A stretch of 64,000 bases of DNA from Oscillospiraceae bacterium. Its GTDB lineage: Bacteria > Bacillota > Clostridia > Saccharofermentanales > Saccharofermentanaceae. The notes beneath the pieces are model-generated. The model was not told the DNA's origin, did not search any database, and was given only the letters and a program-made list of their open reading frames with translations. Shown piece after piece: positions 1 to 8,466 of the stretch. A program made the translations under genes and the position numbers. The stretch is taken from the NCBI GenBank assembly GCA_015069205.1, contig SVIZ01000004.1:34429-98428 (forward strand), in the 5' to 3' direction. Numbering within the stretch: position 1 is the first letter of the stretch; every line of letters starts with the position of its first letter.

Positions 1-792
1 TTATCCTACTTCGTAGAAATTAAAAACGAACTCTTTAGCATTAGAAACCTTCTTAATGCTGAAAGTTCCTGAACTGTACTGAAGAGCCTGATTGCCGGCT
101 GCGCCAACATTAATGAGGTGCCAGCCGCCTTCAGCCTTTTCAAGTCTCCAGAACTGGTAATTGTCTTCAACGGGCTTATCTGTAAGGATCAGATCACCGG
201 TGGAAGTTGCAGCCAGAAATCTGCCTTGGAGGTCACGAAGCGTAAGATTCTGTCTCTCATCGTAGAATAAAGTGAACTCTAAAGCTTCGGCAGGTATATT
301 TCCATATAGATTGGTGCCGTCGGACGGAATAGTGATCCCGATAAAGCCTTTGTTCATCGCGCTTTCGGTTATAGTTCCTCCGAAAGCTTCGTTATATATA
401 ATGTAATTTTTTTTCTCTTCTGGATTCTTTGTATATATGGCAGATATCTCATCGCTGAAAGTGGATGTGGCAGATGTCTCTGAGGAAGCAGAAGACGGAG
501 ATGTCTCACTTGCTGAAGTCTCAGTCGTGGTAGTTGTAGCTTCAGATGTTGTTGCCGCTGTAGTGGTTGCAGCAGTTGTCTCTGATGTTTCAGCAGTTGA
601 TTCTGATGTGGCAGAAGATTCTGTTTCTGTAGTTACAGTCGTTGGCTCGCCGGTTTCAACAGTAGTAGTTGCTTCGAAAACGTTTGTGATATCTGAAGAC
701 TCTGTAGCTGTGGGTTTTGCCGCGCATGACATGAGCGACAACGAGAAACCTGCGCAAAGCAGAAGTGTTGTGAACTTTTCCAATCTATGCAT
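1..792 (-). CDS. Lipoprotein with Thr/Ser/Glu-rich stalk and C-terminal beta-rich domain
   Basis: Residues 1-22 form a signal peptide ending in the lipobox L-M-S-C, with Cys23 as the expected lipidated residue, so the protein should sit on the outer face of the membrane. Residues about 25-112 are almost entirely Thr, Ser, Glu and Ala, a low-complexity stalk. Residues about 113-263 form a globular domain whose N-Y-Q-F-W-R-L and W-H-L-I-N-V-G patterns recall ricin-type beta-trefoil repeats, but only one or two repeats can be made out, so carbohydrate binding is a weak inference. The start is supported by a TAGGAGG ribosome binding site. The gene is complete, with its TAA at bases 1-3. It is divergent from the hydrolase at 1002. 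Function is otherwise unknown. Confidence 0.75.
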   Translation of the reverse strand: MHRLEKFTTLLLCAGFSLSLMSCAAKPTATESSDITNVFEATTTVETGEPTTVTTETESSATSESTAETSETTAATTTAATTSEATTTTTETSASETSPSSASSETSATSTFSDEISAIYTKNPEEKKNYIIYNEAFGGTITESAMNKGFIGITIPSDGTNLYGNIPAEALEFTLFYDERQNLTLRDLQGRFLAATSTGDLILTDKPVEDNYQFWRLEKAEGGWHLINVGAAGNQALQYSSGTFSIKKVSNAKEFVFNFYEVG

Positions 793-837
793 ATCCCTAA
801 TTCCTCCTAAGGTAAGTTACATTATACCTGAATGGAT

Positions 838-866
838 AAAATACTATCATTAACTCATAAAATCAA
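838..866 (-). promoter_or_regulatory. Possible promoter of the lipoprotein gene
   Basis: On the minus strand TTGATT (861-866) and TATTTT (838-843) are separated by 17 bases in the AT-rich stretch ahead of the lipoprotein start. Both boxes match the vegetative consensus at only four of six positions, so this is a weak call. The rest of 793-1001 shows nothing clearer. Confidence 0.3.
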
Positions 867-1001
867 TCTGATTATAAAATATCATTATTATTTGATGTAT
901 AATCATGGCATAACCTTTATTTATCGGCATTTCAAAGAAGTGGAAGCGATACAGATATATCGTAGCCGGCAAGTTATACAGAGATAGATGAGGTTCTGAT
1001 C

Positions 1002-1922
1002 TTGGTCTGGTTATTTATTGGCATTTCAGTATTTTTTTCCTTAATGTTCGTAAGCCTTGCGATCTTTTCGTGGCGCAATGTTAAAAGATCCTTAAAGCCG
1101 AACACCGTAACACTTGAACGTGAGATCGAATCAAACAAGAAACGCGGCTTTTGGATGGATTTTGATTCATACAATAAGGTCGAATATGAGATAAAAGGGA
1201 AGAATGACTATATCCTTCACGCCATGTTTGTTGATAACGAAGATGTCCGTGGAACAGGAAAATATGTGATACTGTGCCACGGTCATACAAATAACCGTTA
1301 TGGCTCAGTCAAGTATGTTCATTGTTTTATGAAACTCGGATACTCCTGCATTATTTACGATGCGAGGCATCACGGCCTTAATAAACCCGATATATGTACT
1401 ATGGGCAACATCGAATCTGACGATCTCAAGTGCGTAATAGAAGATACGAGAGCCAGATATCCTGATATTAAGGTTTTGGGACTTCACGGAGAATCAATGG
1501 GAAGTTCCACCTCATTATCCGTAACAAGATATAATCCGGATATCGACTTCATCGTTGCCGACTGCGGATTTACCCGTTGCTATGATGTCGTCAAAGACGG
1601 TTACGGAAATCTTCACATGGCCTTTGTTGCGCCGCCGATAAACCTGGCCGGCATTATCTTATATCATGTCGATATGAGAAAAACTTGCGCTATTGAGCAT
1701 CTCGAAAACAATAAATACCCGATCCTTTTCATTCACGGCTCAGGCGACAGACTCGTTAAGCCATATCACAGCCAAAAGCTTTATGATGTCGCAAGAAAGA
1801 ATGGTGCATACTGTGAGCTTGTTATGGTTGAGGGCGCAGGACACGCCAGAAGCAGGGCAGTAGCCGGGTTCGAGCAATATACCTCATATATTCAGCACTT
1901 TCTTGAGCATATTGGATTGTAG
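1002..1922 (+). CDS. Membrane-anchored alpha/beta hydrolase
   Basis: This is a 306-residue alpha/beta hydrolase of the serine aminopeptidase / YqkD-like type. One hydrophobic segment (residues 3-24) probably anchors it in the membrane with the catalytic domain outside. The oxyanion strand ends in H-G-H-T-N at about residue 93, the nucleophile elbow is G-E-S-M-G with Ser165, the acid is likely in H-G-S-G-D at about residue 254, and His281 lies in E-G-A-G-H. The triad therefore looks intact, unlike the relative at 25231-26271. The start is TTG, with GAGG eight bases upstream; an ATG at 988 is out of frame and hits a stop at once. The substrate is unknown. Confidence 0.85.
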   Translation: MVWLFIGISVFFSLMFVSLAIFSWRNVKRSLKPNTVTLEREIESNKKRGFWMDFDSYNKVEYEIKGKNDYILHAMFVDNEDVRGTGKYVILCHGHTNNRYGSVKYVHCFMKLGYSCIIYDARHHGLNKPDICTMGNIESDDLKCVIEDTRARYPDIKVLGLHGESMGSSTSLSVTRYNPDIDFIVADCGFTRCYDVVKDGYGNLHMAFVAPPINLAGIILYHVDMRKTCAIEHLENNKYPILFIHGSGDRLVKPYHSQKLYDVARKNGAYCELVMVEGAGHARSRAVAGFEQYTSYIQHFLEHIGL

Positions 1923-1938
1923 TTTCTTTTTCGAGTTC

Positions 1939-2053
1939 AAAAAATCACATCAAAAGTCACAGTAGACCCGGACGGTTACTGTGATTTTTTCGAGCCTTTA
2001 TTAAAAAATCACGCTAGAAGTCACAGTACACTATGACGGTTACTGTGATTTTT
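1939..2053. repeat. Two tandem near-identical hairpins
   Basis: Copies at 1939-1990 and 2003-2053 share A6-TCAC, then AGTCACAGTA, a variable loop, GACGGTTACTGTGA and a T run. In each copy the right arm can pair with either of two left segments (AAAATCAC or TCACAGTA), so two alternative stems exist. The T runs fit termination downstream of the hydrolase gene; doubling may make it efficient or act in both directions. The 1923-2231 gap contains only these repeats and the pyr leader. Confidence 0.7.
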
Positions 2054-2125
2054 CCGAAATTATAGAACAAAACAATATTGCTTTTAGACCACATAAAATA
2101 TAAAATTCAAAAAGCAAAACTTTAA

Positions 2126-2231
2126 ACGGTCCGGCGAGGCCGTAAGTGGCTGTTAATATACTTGTATTTACGGATTCCTTTCTGCCGGACGGGCTTTACA
2201 TAGCCATATTCTTAGCGGAAGGAGTTTTTTT
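2126..2231 (+). promoter_or_regulatory. PyrR-dependent attenuator ahead of the pyr operon
   Basis: The loop TCCGGCGAGG, closed by ACGG/CCGT at 2126-2143, fits the known PyrR-binding RNA consensus; the closing A-U pair of the consensus is replaced by G-C on both sides. GTCCGGC (2129-2135) can pair perfectly with GCCGGAC (2184-2190) as an antiterminator. A third structure pairs about 2176-2185 with 2215-2223 and is followed by seven T (2225-2231) that run into the pyrR ATG. This last stem contains the GGAAGGAG ribosome binding site. PyrR plus UMP/UTP would favour the first hairpin, release the terminator stem, and so lower expression. The three-state logic is inferred by hand from known PyrR systems. 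Confidence 0.85.
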
Positions 2232-2783
2232 ATGGTTTTAATTCCCGGTCACGAACTGATGGATGAAGCAGCGATCTCCCGTGCGCTTATCAGGATCTCC
2301 CATGAGATAGTTGAGCATAACGACGGACTTGAGAACGTAGCTATCATCGGAATCCAGAAAAGAGGCGTGCCTCTGGCAATGAGACTTCGTTCTCTCCTTG
2401 AGGAGATAGAAGGCGTGAAAGTACCGATGGGTATACTCGATATCACTTTCTACAGAGATGACCTCTCTATGCTCTCTGCTCACCCTGTCGTAAACGGCAC
2501 GGACATTCCCTTCGATGTAAATGATAAAAAGATAATCTTAGTAGACGATGTTCTCTTCACGGGCAGAACGACAAGAGCTGCCATAGAGAACATTTTCGAT
2601 ATGGGAAGACCTGCAAACATCCAGCTTGCTATTCTGATCGACAGAGGACACAGACAACTGCCGTTCAGAGCTGATTATGTAGGAAAGAACGTTCCTACCG
2701 CAATTACCGAGCACATTGACGTTGAAGTAAAGGAAGTTGACGGTCAGGACCGCGTAATACTGCTTAAGGAGGAAGAAGGATAA
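2232..2783 (+). CDS. pyrR: Bifunctional pyr operon regulator / uracil phosphoribosyltransferase
   Basis: PyrR binds pyr mRNA when UMP or UTP is high and causes attenuation; many members also convert uracil and PRPP to UMP. The 183-residue length is typical. The PRPP-binding motif I-I-L-V-D-D-V-L-F-T-G-R-T is at residues 101-112 with Asp105 and Asp106. It is first in the operon, directly behind its own predicted RNA target, and its stop overlaps the pyrB start by one base. The ribosome binding site GGAAGGAG lies seven bases before ATG and is buried in the leader hairpin. Confidence 0.96.
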   Translation: MVLIPGHELMDEAAISRALIRISHEIVEHNDGLENVAIIGIQKRGVPLAMRLRSLLEEIEGVKVPMGILDITFYRDDLSMLSAHPVVNGTDIPFDVNDKKIILVDDVLFTGRTTRAAIENIFDMGRPANIQLAILIDRGHRQLPFRADYVGKNVPTAITEHIDVEVKEVDGQDRVILLKEEEG

Positions 2784-3712
2784 TGGGACTTAAGAGCAAA
2801 GATCTCCTCGGTATGAAGCAACTTACCGCAGATGAGATCATGGAGATCTTAGATACAGCTAAGACAATGAAGCTCGTTATATCGTCTGCTAACAAGAAGA
2901 CATCACATCTTCAGGGCAAGTCGGTCGTAACGCTTTTCTATGAGAATTCGACAAGAACAAGACTTTCATTCGAGCTTGCTTCGAAGTACATGGGATCTGC
3001 TTCTGCAAACATCTCAACTTCGGGAAGTTCTGTAAACAAGGGTGAGTCACTCCTTGATACTGCAAGAACGATCGACATGATGGGTACGGACATCATAATC
3101 ATGAGGCACAACCAGTCCGGTGCGCCTCATTTTATTGCTCCTTACCTCAAGGCATCTGTCGTAAATGCCGGTGACGGAATGAACGAGCATCCTACACAGG
3201 CACTGCTAGACATGCTCACAATGTATGAGAGATTCGATACTTTCGAAGGCAAGAAGATCGCGATCTGCGGTGATATCTATCACTCAAGAGTCGTCAGATC
3301 CAATGCAATCGGACTTTCCAAACTCGGTGCACAGGTAAGTGTATACGGACCGAAGACCATGATGCCCATTGGAATCGAGAACATGGGTGTCAGGATCGCC
3401 GACAGTGTTGCCGACTGCGTAAAGGATGCCGATGCTGTCATGGGATTAAGAGTTCAGCTCGAGCGCCAGCAGAAATCACTTTTCCCGTCGATCGCAGAAT
3501 ATGCAAAGTTCTACGCGATCACACCGGAGATGCTTGCTCTTGCAAAGCCGGATGCATTCCTGATGCACCCAGGTCCGTGCAACCACGGAGTAGAGCTTCC
3601 GACGGCAGTTTACGACTGCGACCAGTCGGTAATTAATGAACAGGTTACAAACGGTGTAGCAGTCAGAATGGCTGTTCTTTACCTGCTCATGGCAAGGAGG
3701 AACCAACTGTGA
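2783..3712 (+). CDS. pyrB: Aspartate carbamoyltransferase catalytic subunit
   Basis: The enzyme joins carbamoyl phosphate and L-aspartate to form N-carbamoyl-L-aspartate, the committed step of UMP synthesis. The carbamoyl-phosphate loop S-T-R-T-R is at residues 56-60, H-P-T-Q-A-L-L-D at about 137 and H-P-G-P near 265, all hallmarks of the family. The 309-residue length is usual. No pyrI regulatory subunit follows, as in Bacillus-type operons, so allosteric control by a partner is not expected here. The ATG overlaps the pyrR stop (TAATG). Confidence 0.97.
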   Translation: MGLKSKDLLGMKQLTADEIMEILDTAKTMKLVISSANKKTSHLQGKSVVTLFYENSTRTRLSFELASKYMGSASANISTSGSSVNKGESLLDTARTIDMMGTDIIIMRHNQSGAPHFIAPYLKASVVNAGDGMNEHPTQALLDMLTMYERFDTFEGKKIAICGDIYHSRVVRSNAIGLSKLGAQVSVYGPKTMMPIGIENMGVRIADSVADCVKDADAVMGLRVQLERQQKSLFPSIAEYAKFYAITPEMLALAKPDAFLMHPGPCNHGVELPTAVYDCDQSVINEQVTNGVAVRMAVLYLLMARRNQL

Positions 3713-4968
3713 GAATCATATTAACCAACTGCAAAGTATATAACGATGAGAAGATCAACAAGATATTCATTGAAGACGGCAAGTTTGCTGCTGAGTTTGC
3801 TGAAGATAAGGCTGACAGAGTGATCGACCTTAAGGGTGCAACTGTAACACCCGGTCTTGTTGACATGCACTGCCATTTAAGAGAACCGGGCGGTGAATAT
3901 AAAGAAACCATCGCAACAGGTACTGCTTCTGCAGCAAAGGGCGGCTATACATCAATTTGCCCGATGCCTAATACAAATCCCGTAGCTGACAATGCTGCTG
4001 TTATCAGCGGAATCCTTAAGAAGGCAAAAGAAGCCGACAACTGCCGTGTATATCCCATCGGTGCAGCTACCAAGGGAATCGACGGTGAGCTCATCTCAGA
4101 GATGGGACTTATGAAGGAAGCAGGAATCGTAGCTGTATCTGATGACGGACACCCGATCAAGAATGCCGGAATCATGAGAAAAGTACTTGAGTATGCTTCT
4201 GACTTCGACCTTCCTGTACTTAACCACTGTGAAGACAAGAGCCTTTCTGAAGGTGCGATGAACGAGGGAACAGTATCTACTTCCATCGGTATCAGGGGTA
4301 TACCAACGGCAGCAGAGGACATAATGATCGCAAGAGACATAATCCTCTCCGAATATCTTAATATTCCGGTCCATATCTGCCATGTCAGCACCAAGGGCGG
4401 CGTCCGCATGATCAGGGATGCTAAGGCAAGGGGAGTTAAGGTTACATGCGAGACATGCCCTCATTACTTCACGCTTACAGATGATATGTGTGCCACATAT
4501 GACACGAACTTCAAGATGCATCCGCCGCTCAGGACCAGAGATCACCTTGAGGCAATCATAGAAGGAATCAAGGACGGAACGATCGATGCGATCGCTACAG
4601 ATAATGCGCCTCATCATGCTGACGAGAAAGTTTGTGAGTTTTCTGTCGCTTTGAATGGTATATTAGGGTTTGAGACAGCCTTCGCTTTGGGGTACACTTA
4701 TCTTGTAAAAACAGGTGAGATCACGCTCGCAAAGCTCATCGACCTGATGTGCTTCGCTCCTTCCAACATCTTAAAGCTCGGAAGAGGCGGCATGAACGTT
4801 GGTGATGATGCAGATCTCGCAGTCTTTGACCTCGATAACGAGTTTGTTTTCGAGAAGGATAAGATGCTTTCAAAATCAAGAAACACACCGTACGACGGCT
4901 ACAAACTCTACGGTGAAACAATACTTACTGTAATGGGAGGAAAGATCACTTATGAGAAACTTTGCTGA
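3709..4968 (+). CDS. pyrC: Dihydroorotase
   Basis: This amidohydrolase cyclises carbamoyl aspartate to dihydroorotate. The metal-binding H-C-H-L-R-E-P-G begins at residue 54, further metal ligands are in the N-H-C-E-D and I-C-H-V-S segments, and the catalytic Asp is in A-T-D-N-A-P-H near residue 305. The 419-residue length and the R-E-P-G signature place it in the type I group shared by Gram-positive bacteria. The start is GTG, overlapping the pyrB stop as GTGA, with AAGGAGG upstream, so translation is probably coupled. Confidence 0.96.
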   Translation: MRIILTNCKVYNDEKINKIFIEDGKFAAEFAEDKADRVIDLKGATVTPGLVDMHCHLREPGGEYKETIATGTASAAKGGYTSICPMPNTNPVADNAAVISGILKKAKEADNCRVYPIGAATKGIDGELISEMGLMKEAGIVAVSDDGHPIKNAGIMRKVLEYASDFDLPVLNHCEDKSLSEGAMNEGTVSTSIGIRGIPTAAEDIMIARDIILSEYLNIPVHICHVSTKGGVRMIRDAKARGVKVTCETCPHYFTLTDDMCATYDTNFKMHPPLRTRDHLEAIIEGIKDGTIDAIATDNAPHHADEKVCEFSVALNGILGFETAFALGYTYLVKTGEITLAKLIDLMCFAPSNILKLGRGGMNVGDDADLAVFDLDNEFVFEKDKMLSKSRNTPYDGYKLYGETILTVMGGKITYEKLC

Positions 4969-5905
4969 CAGCCTGGTTAGAAGAATTGACGAGCTCGAGA
5001 ACCCCACGGTTGTAGGCCTCGACACAAAGCTCGACTACATTCCCCAGCATATCAAGGATTATGCAGAGACACTTTTCCCGGAAGAACCCACAAAAGCTAC
5101 GGCTAAAGCTATCTGGCTCTTCAACAAAGAGATCATCGACCAGACATGTGACATCGTTCCTGCAGTAAAGCTTCAGTACGCTTACTATGAGATGTACGGC
5201 TACGATGCGATCAAGACTATGCTCCTTACAGCAAGATATGCCCAGAAGAAGGGCATGCTGGTAATCGGCGACTGCAAGAGAAATGATATCGGATCTACAG
5301 CTACTGCTTATGCTGAAGCGATCATCGGTAAGACAGACATTCTCTTAAACGACACCATGGAGATGAGCGGACTTGATGCATGCACGGTCAACTGCTATCT
5401 CGGTATCGATGGCGTTAAGCCTTTCATCGATGTATGCAAGCGCGACGGAAAGGGTATCTTCTGCCTTGTTAAGACATCCAATCCTTCATCCGGCGACTTC
5501 CAGGATCTTGAGCTCAGCACAGGCGGCAAGCTCTATGAATCTGTAGCTGCTAAGGTTGCAGAATGGGGCGAAGATCTCATCGGTGAGGAAGGTTTCTCAT
5601 CCGTAGGCGCAGTTATCGGTGCTACATATCCCGAGCAGGCTGTCGGACTTAGAAAGATCATGCCTAACGCATTCATGCTCATCCCGGGCTACGGAGCTCA
5701 GGGTGCAGGCGCTGACGAGGCAGTTGCAAGCTTTACAGCATACGGCAAGGGCGGTATCGTTAACGCTTCCAGAAGCATCATGACGGCGTGGAAGGCAAGA
5801 AGCGATTACTTCGGACCTGAAGACTTCGCCAAGGCAGCAAGATTCGAAGCAGAAGACATGAAGGAAAAGCTCAACGCAGCATTACATAACCGTAAGTACG
5901 TATAA
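4952..5905 (+). CDS. pyrF: Orotidine 5'-phosphate decarboxylase, long form
   Basis: It decarboxylates OMP to UMP, the last step of the pathway. The catalytic D-C-K-R-N-D-I-G-S-T is at residues 107-116, giving the Asp-Lys-Asp array. At 317 residues it belongs to the longer PyrF_2 group found in clostridia, actinobacteria and mycobacteria rather than the short E. coli type. It overlaps pyrC by 17 bases, with GGGAGG as ribosome binding site. Confidence 0.96.
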   Translation: MRNFADSLVRRIDELENPTVVGLDTKLDYIPQHIKDYAETLFPEEPTKATAKAIWLFNKEIIDQTCDIVPAVKLQYAYYEMYGYDAIKTMLLTARYAQKKGMLVIGDCKRNDIGSTATAYAEAIIGKTDILLNDTMEMSGLDACTVNCYLGIDGVKPFIDVCKRDGKGIFCLVKTSNPSSGDFQDLELSTGGKLYESVAAKVAEWGEDLIGEEGFSSVGAVIGATYPEQAVGLRKIMPNAFMLIPGYGAQGAGADEAVASFTAYGKGGIVNASRSIMTAWKARSDYFGPEDFAKAARFEAEDMKEKLNAALHNRKYV

Positions 5906-5908
5906 CTA

Positions 5909-6679
5909 ATGAATTTAAAAAAAGAATATAGAATCAAACTGGTTTCAAAAGATTTTCTCAACGAAGATACATGCTATCTTGGTTTCGAATGTCCCGAAAT
6001 TGCCGCTAACGCTGTTCCGGGACAGTTCGTTAATATATCTGCCGGAACAGTTTTTCTTAAGAGACCTTTTGGAATTGCAAGTGTAAATAAAGAAAACGGA
6101 ACTTTTAATATCGGCGTCAAAGTCGTAGGCAAGGGAACGGCCGAGATATCTCAGTTCGAACCCGGACTTTTGGTTGACTGTCTTGGACCTTTAGGCAACG
6201 GCTTTGATTTTGAAGGATATGACAATGTTATCCTTACCGGCGGCGGAACAGGTGTTTTCCCGATCAATTTCGCATATGAGACTCTTACGTCAAATGGCAA
6301 GAATGTTACTGTCTGTGAGGGATTCAGGAATGCTTCACAGGTCATCCTCAATAAGCCGTCTTATATTCTAACGACCGATTGCGGTGATTGTGGTATCAAG
6401 GGTACTGTTATTGCAGGGCTTGATACCATTGATATTTCTGACCCTTCGAAAACACTTATCTGCTGTGTTGGTCCTATCCCGATGATGAAGGCGGTAAGTG
6501 CCTGGGCTCAAGAAAAAGGCATGAACTGCCAGGTATCCATGGAACAGAGAATGGCCTGCGGTGCCGGAATCTGCCTTTGCTGCACGGTAAAAGTAAAAGA
6601 TGAAGGACCTGACGGATTTAAGAATGTCAGATGCTGCAAGGATGGTCCTGTTTTCGACAGCAGGGAGGTGGTATGGTGA
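5909..6679 (+). CDS. pyrK: Dihydroorotate dehydrogenase electron-transfer subunit
   Basis: PyrK carries FAD and a [2Fe-2S] cluster and passes electrons from PyrD to NAD+. The FAD-binding segment R-P-F-G-I-A-S-V is near residue 52, a glycine-rich T-G-G-G-T-G-V-F-P nucleotide-binding loop is at about 110-118, and the cluster cysteines are in M-A-C-G-A-G-I-C-L-C-C (Cys217, 222, 225) and the later R-C-C-K-D-G-P-V-F. It begins three bases after pyrF and overlaps pyrD by seven bases, as expected for subunits made together. Confidence 0.95.
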   Translation: MNLKKEYRIKLVSKDFLNEDTCYLGFECPEIAANAVPGQFVNISAGTVFLKRPFGIASVNKENGTFNIGVKVVGKGTAEISQFEPGLLVDCLGPLGNGFDFEGYDNVILTGGGTGVFPINFAYETLTSNGKNVTVCEGFRNASQVILNKPSYILTTDCGDCGIKGTVIAGLDTIDISDPSKTLICCVGPIPMMKAVSAWAQEKGMNCQVSMEQRMACGAGICLCCTVKVKDEGPDGFKNVRCCKDGPVFDSREVVW

Positions 6680-7593
6680 GTAATCCATTATCAGTAAATG
6701 TCGGTAATGTAAGCCTCAAGAGCCCCATTATCCTTGCTTCAGGCACATGCAATTTCGGAAGAGAGCTTGCAGAATATTATGACCTCTCGATACTTGGCGG
6801 AATCTCATCCAAGGGTCTTACCATTAAGCCCAGAGCGGGTAATCCCGGCGTTAGAGTCGCTGAGTGCGATTCAGGAATGCTTAATTCAGTAGGACTTCAG
6901 AACCCCGGTGTCGATTACTTCATCGAGAATGACCTGGATTTCATGAAGGATTCAGGTGCAGCCGTTATCGTTAACGTAGCAGGCCACAGCTATGAAGATT
7001 ACATAGATATGGTAACCAAGCTTAATGAGCATAAGGATAAGATCGATGCTCTTGAGATCAACCTTTCGTGCCCTAACGTAAAAGAGGGATGCATGACGAT
7101 CGGCAGTGATCCTGCCGCTATAAAGCTCATCACCTCAAAGATGAGAGCTCTTACCGATCTTCCTTTGTGGATCAAGCTCACACCCAATGTCACAGATATT
7201 AAGGCTACCGCACTTGCTGCACAGGAGGGCGGAGCTGATGCCGTTGTACTCATCAATACGCTCATGGGTATGAGGATCAACATCAAGACAAGAAGACCTG
7301 TACTTACAAACAATACGGGCGGATATTCAGGTCCTGCTGTTAAACCTGTAGCGATCAGAATGGTTGCCGAGTGCAGCCAGGTCCTTGATATTCCGATCAT
7401 CGGATGCGGCGGCATCTCTGACTATCAGGATGTCGTAGAGTTCATGATCGCAGGCGCTTCGGCTGTTGAAGTCGGAACTGCATGCCTCATTCATCCCGCG
7501 CTTCCTGTCAAGATCACTGACGATCTTAAGAAGTATTGCGAAGACAACGGACTTAACTTAAAAGAACTTACCGGCACATTACAACGCTGGTAA
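6673..7593 (+). CDS. pyrD: Dihydroorotate dehydrogenase catalytic subunit, class 1B
   Basis: The FMN enzyme oxidises dihydroorotate to orotate, using PyrK and NAD+. The start at 6673 is chosen over an upstream in-frame ATG at 6631 because GGGAGGTGG lies immediately before it and the protein then begins like family members (306 residues). The active-site base is the Cys of N-L-S-C-P-N-V near residue 130, and the FMN phosphate loop is G-C-G-G-I at about residue 242. Overlap with pyrK gives translational coupling. Confidence 0.96.
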   Translation: MVSNPLSVNVGNVSLKSPIILASGTCNFGRELAEYYDLSILGGISSKGLTIKPRAGNPGVRVAECDSGMLNSVGLQNPGVDYFIENDLDFMKDSGAAVIVNVAGHSYEDYIDMVTKLNEHKDKIDALEINLSCPNVKEGCMTIGSDPAAIKLITSKMRALTDLPLWIKLTPNVTDIKATALAAQEGGADAVVLINTLMGMRINIKTRRPVLTNNTGGYSGPAVKPVAIRMVAECSQVLDIPIIGCGGISDYQDVVEFMIAGASAVEVGTACLIHPALPVKITDDLKKYCEDNGLNLKELTGTLQRW

Positions 7594-7611
7594 AAGAAAA
7601 GGAGATAGATC

Positions 7612-8466
7612 ATGGCAGACAAGATAATCGAAGCTTTGTTTGAGACAAAGGCAGTTAGGGTAGCCCCTGAAAACCAGCCTTTCTGGTATACATCAGGAAG
7701 ACTCGGACCTTTCTTCATCAATACTCACTTCCTGCTTGAAAACGAGGCTGCAGCAGGTGAAGTCCTTAAGAGGATCGAGAAAGCAATCGCTGACAACAAG
7801 CTCACTGCTCCCGAAGAGATATTCGACATGATGCTCGCTTATTACAACAAGAGCGGCACGTTTAAGATGGTATCTGACAAGCTCGCTGAAGAAGCATCTA
7901 AGCTCGATTTTGATTACATCTCCGGCGGTGAGAGAAGAGATTATTTCTTCTCAATGATGCCTGCATATCTTTTGAAAAAGCCTCATCTCACGATCTATAA
8001 GGATATGACATCCGTTTATTCCGAGAGCATTGACGGTCCTGCAGTTGATGTTAAGGACATCGACCTTAAGGGCAAGAAAGCTCTCCATATTGCTGACCTC
8101 ATCACTGAGGCATCATCTTACGAGAGAGCATGGATCCCCGTTATCAGAGGCCTCGGTTCTGATATTACAGACACCGTTGCTGTAGTAGACAGGCACCAGA
8201 ACGGCAGGGAAGTCCTCAAAGGTCTTGGTGTTGAACTTCATGCTCTTACAGGCATCAACGAGGAACTTTTCGATGAGGCCAAGGCAAACGGTGTCATCAA
8301 CGATGCCCAGAAGGACATGATCATGCACTTCCTCGAAAACCCCGCTGACTACATGACTGCATTCCTCAAAGCTAACCCCGGATTTATCGACGCTGAGATT
8401 GCCAAGGGCGGCAAGAACAAGGAACGTGCTGAACTTGCTATCGAGAAAGGATTTACAAACGTATGA
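7612..8466 (+). CDS. pyrE: Orotate phosphoribosyltransferase, divergent long form
   Basis: By position and sequence this should convert orotate and PRPP to OMP. Recognisable segments are Y-T-S-G-R (26-30), the S-G-G-E-R-R (104-109) counterpart of the usual substrate loop, and a strand ending in the PRPP loop. That loop reads A-D-L-I-T-E-A-S-S (161-169), where typical PyrE has an E/D-D pair followed by T-T-G-G/S. At 284 residues it is also longer than the usual 190-230, with a helical tail from about residue 225 to 284. No other pyrE occurs in the operon, so it is probably active, but the loop is odd. Ribosome binding site AAAGGAGA. Confidence 0.88.
   Translation: MADKIIEALFETKAVRVAPENQPFWYTSGRLGPFFINTHFLLENEAAAGEVLKRIEKAIADNKLTAPEEIFDMMLAYYNKSGTFKMVSDKLAEEASKLDFDYISGGERRDYFFSMMPAYLLKKPHLTIYKDMTSVYSESIDGPAVDVKDIDLKGKKALHIADLITEASSYERAWIPVIRGLGSDITDTVAVVDRHQNGREVLKGLGVELHALTGINEELFDEAKANGVINDAQKDMIMHFLENPADYMTAFLKANPGFIDAEIAKGGKNKERAELAIEKGFTNV

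Noticed and set aside
437..853. Open frame on the plus strand of 138 codons rich in Val, Asp and Ser
   Set aside because: It is the mirror of the Thr/Ser stalk of the lipoprotein; repetitive codons open the opposite strand. No ribosome binding site or recognisable domain.
1939..2053. Two palindromic repeats as a mini CRISPR
   Set aside because: Only two units, arms of hairpin type with T runs, no cas gene.
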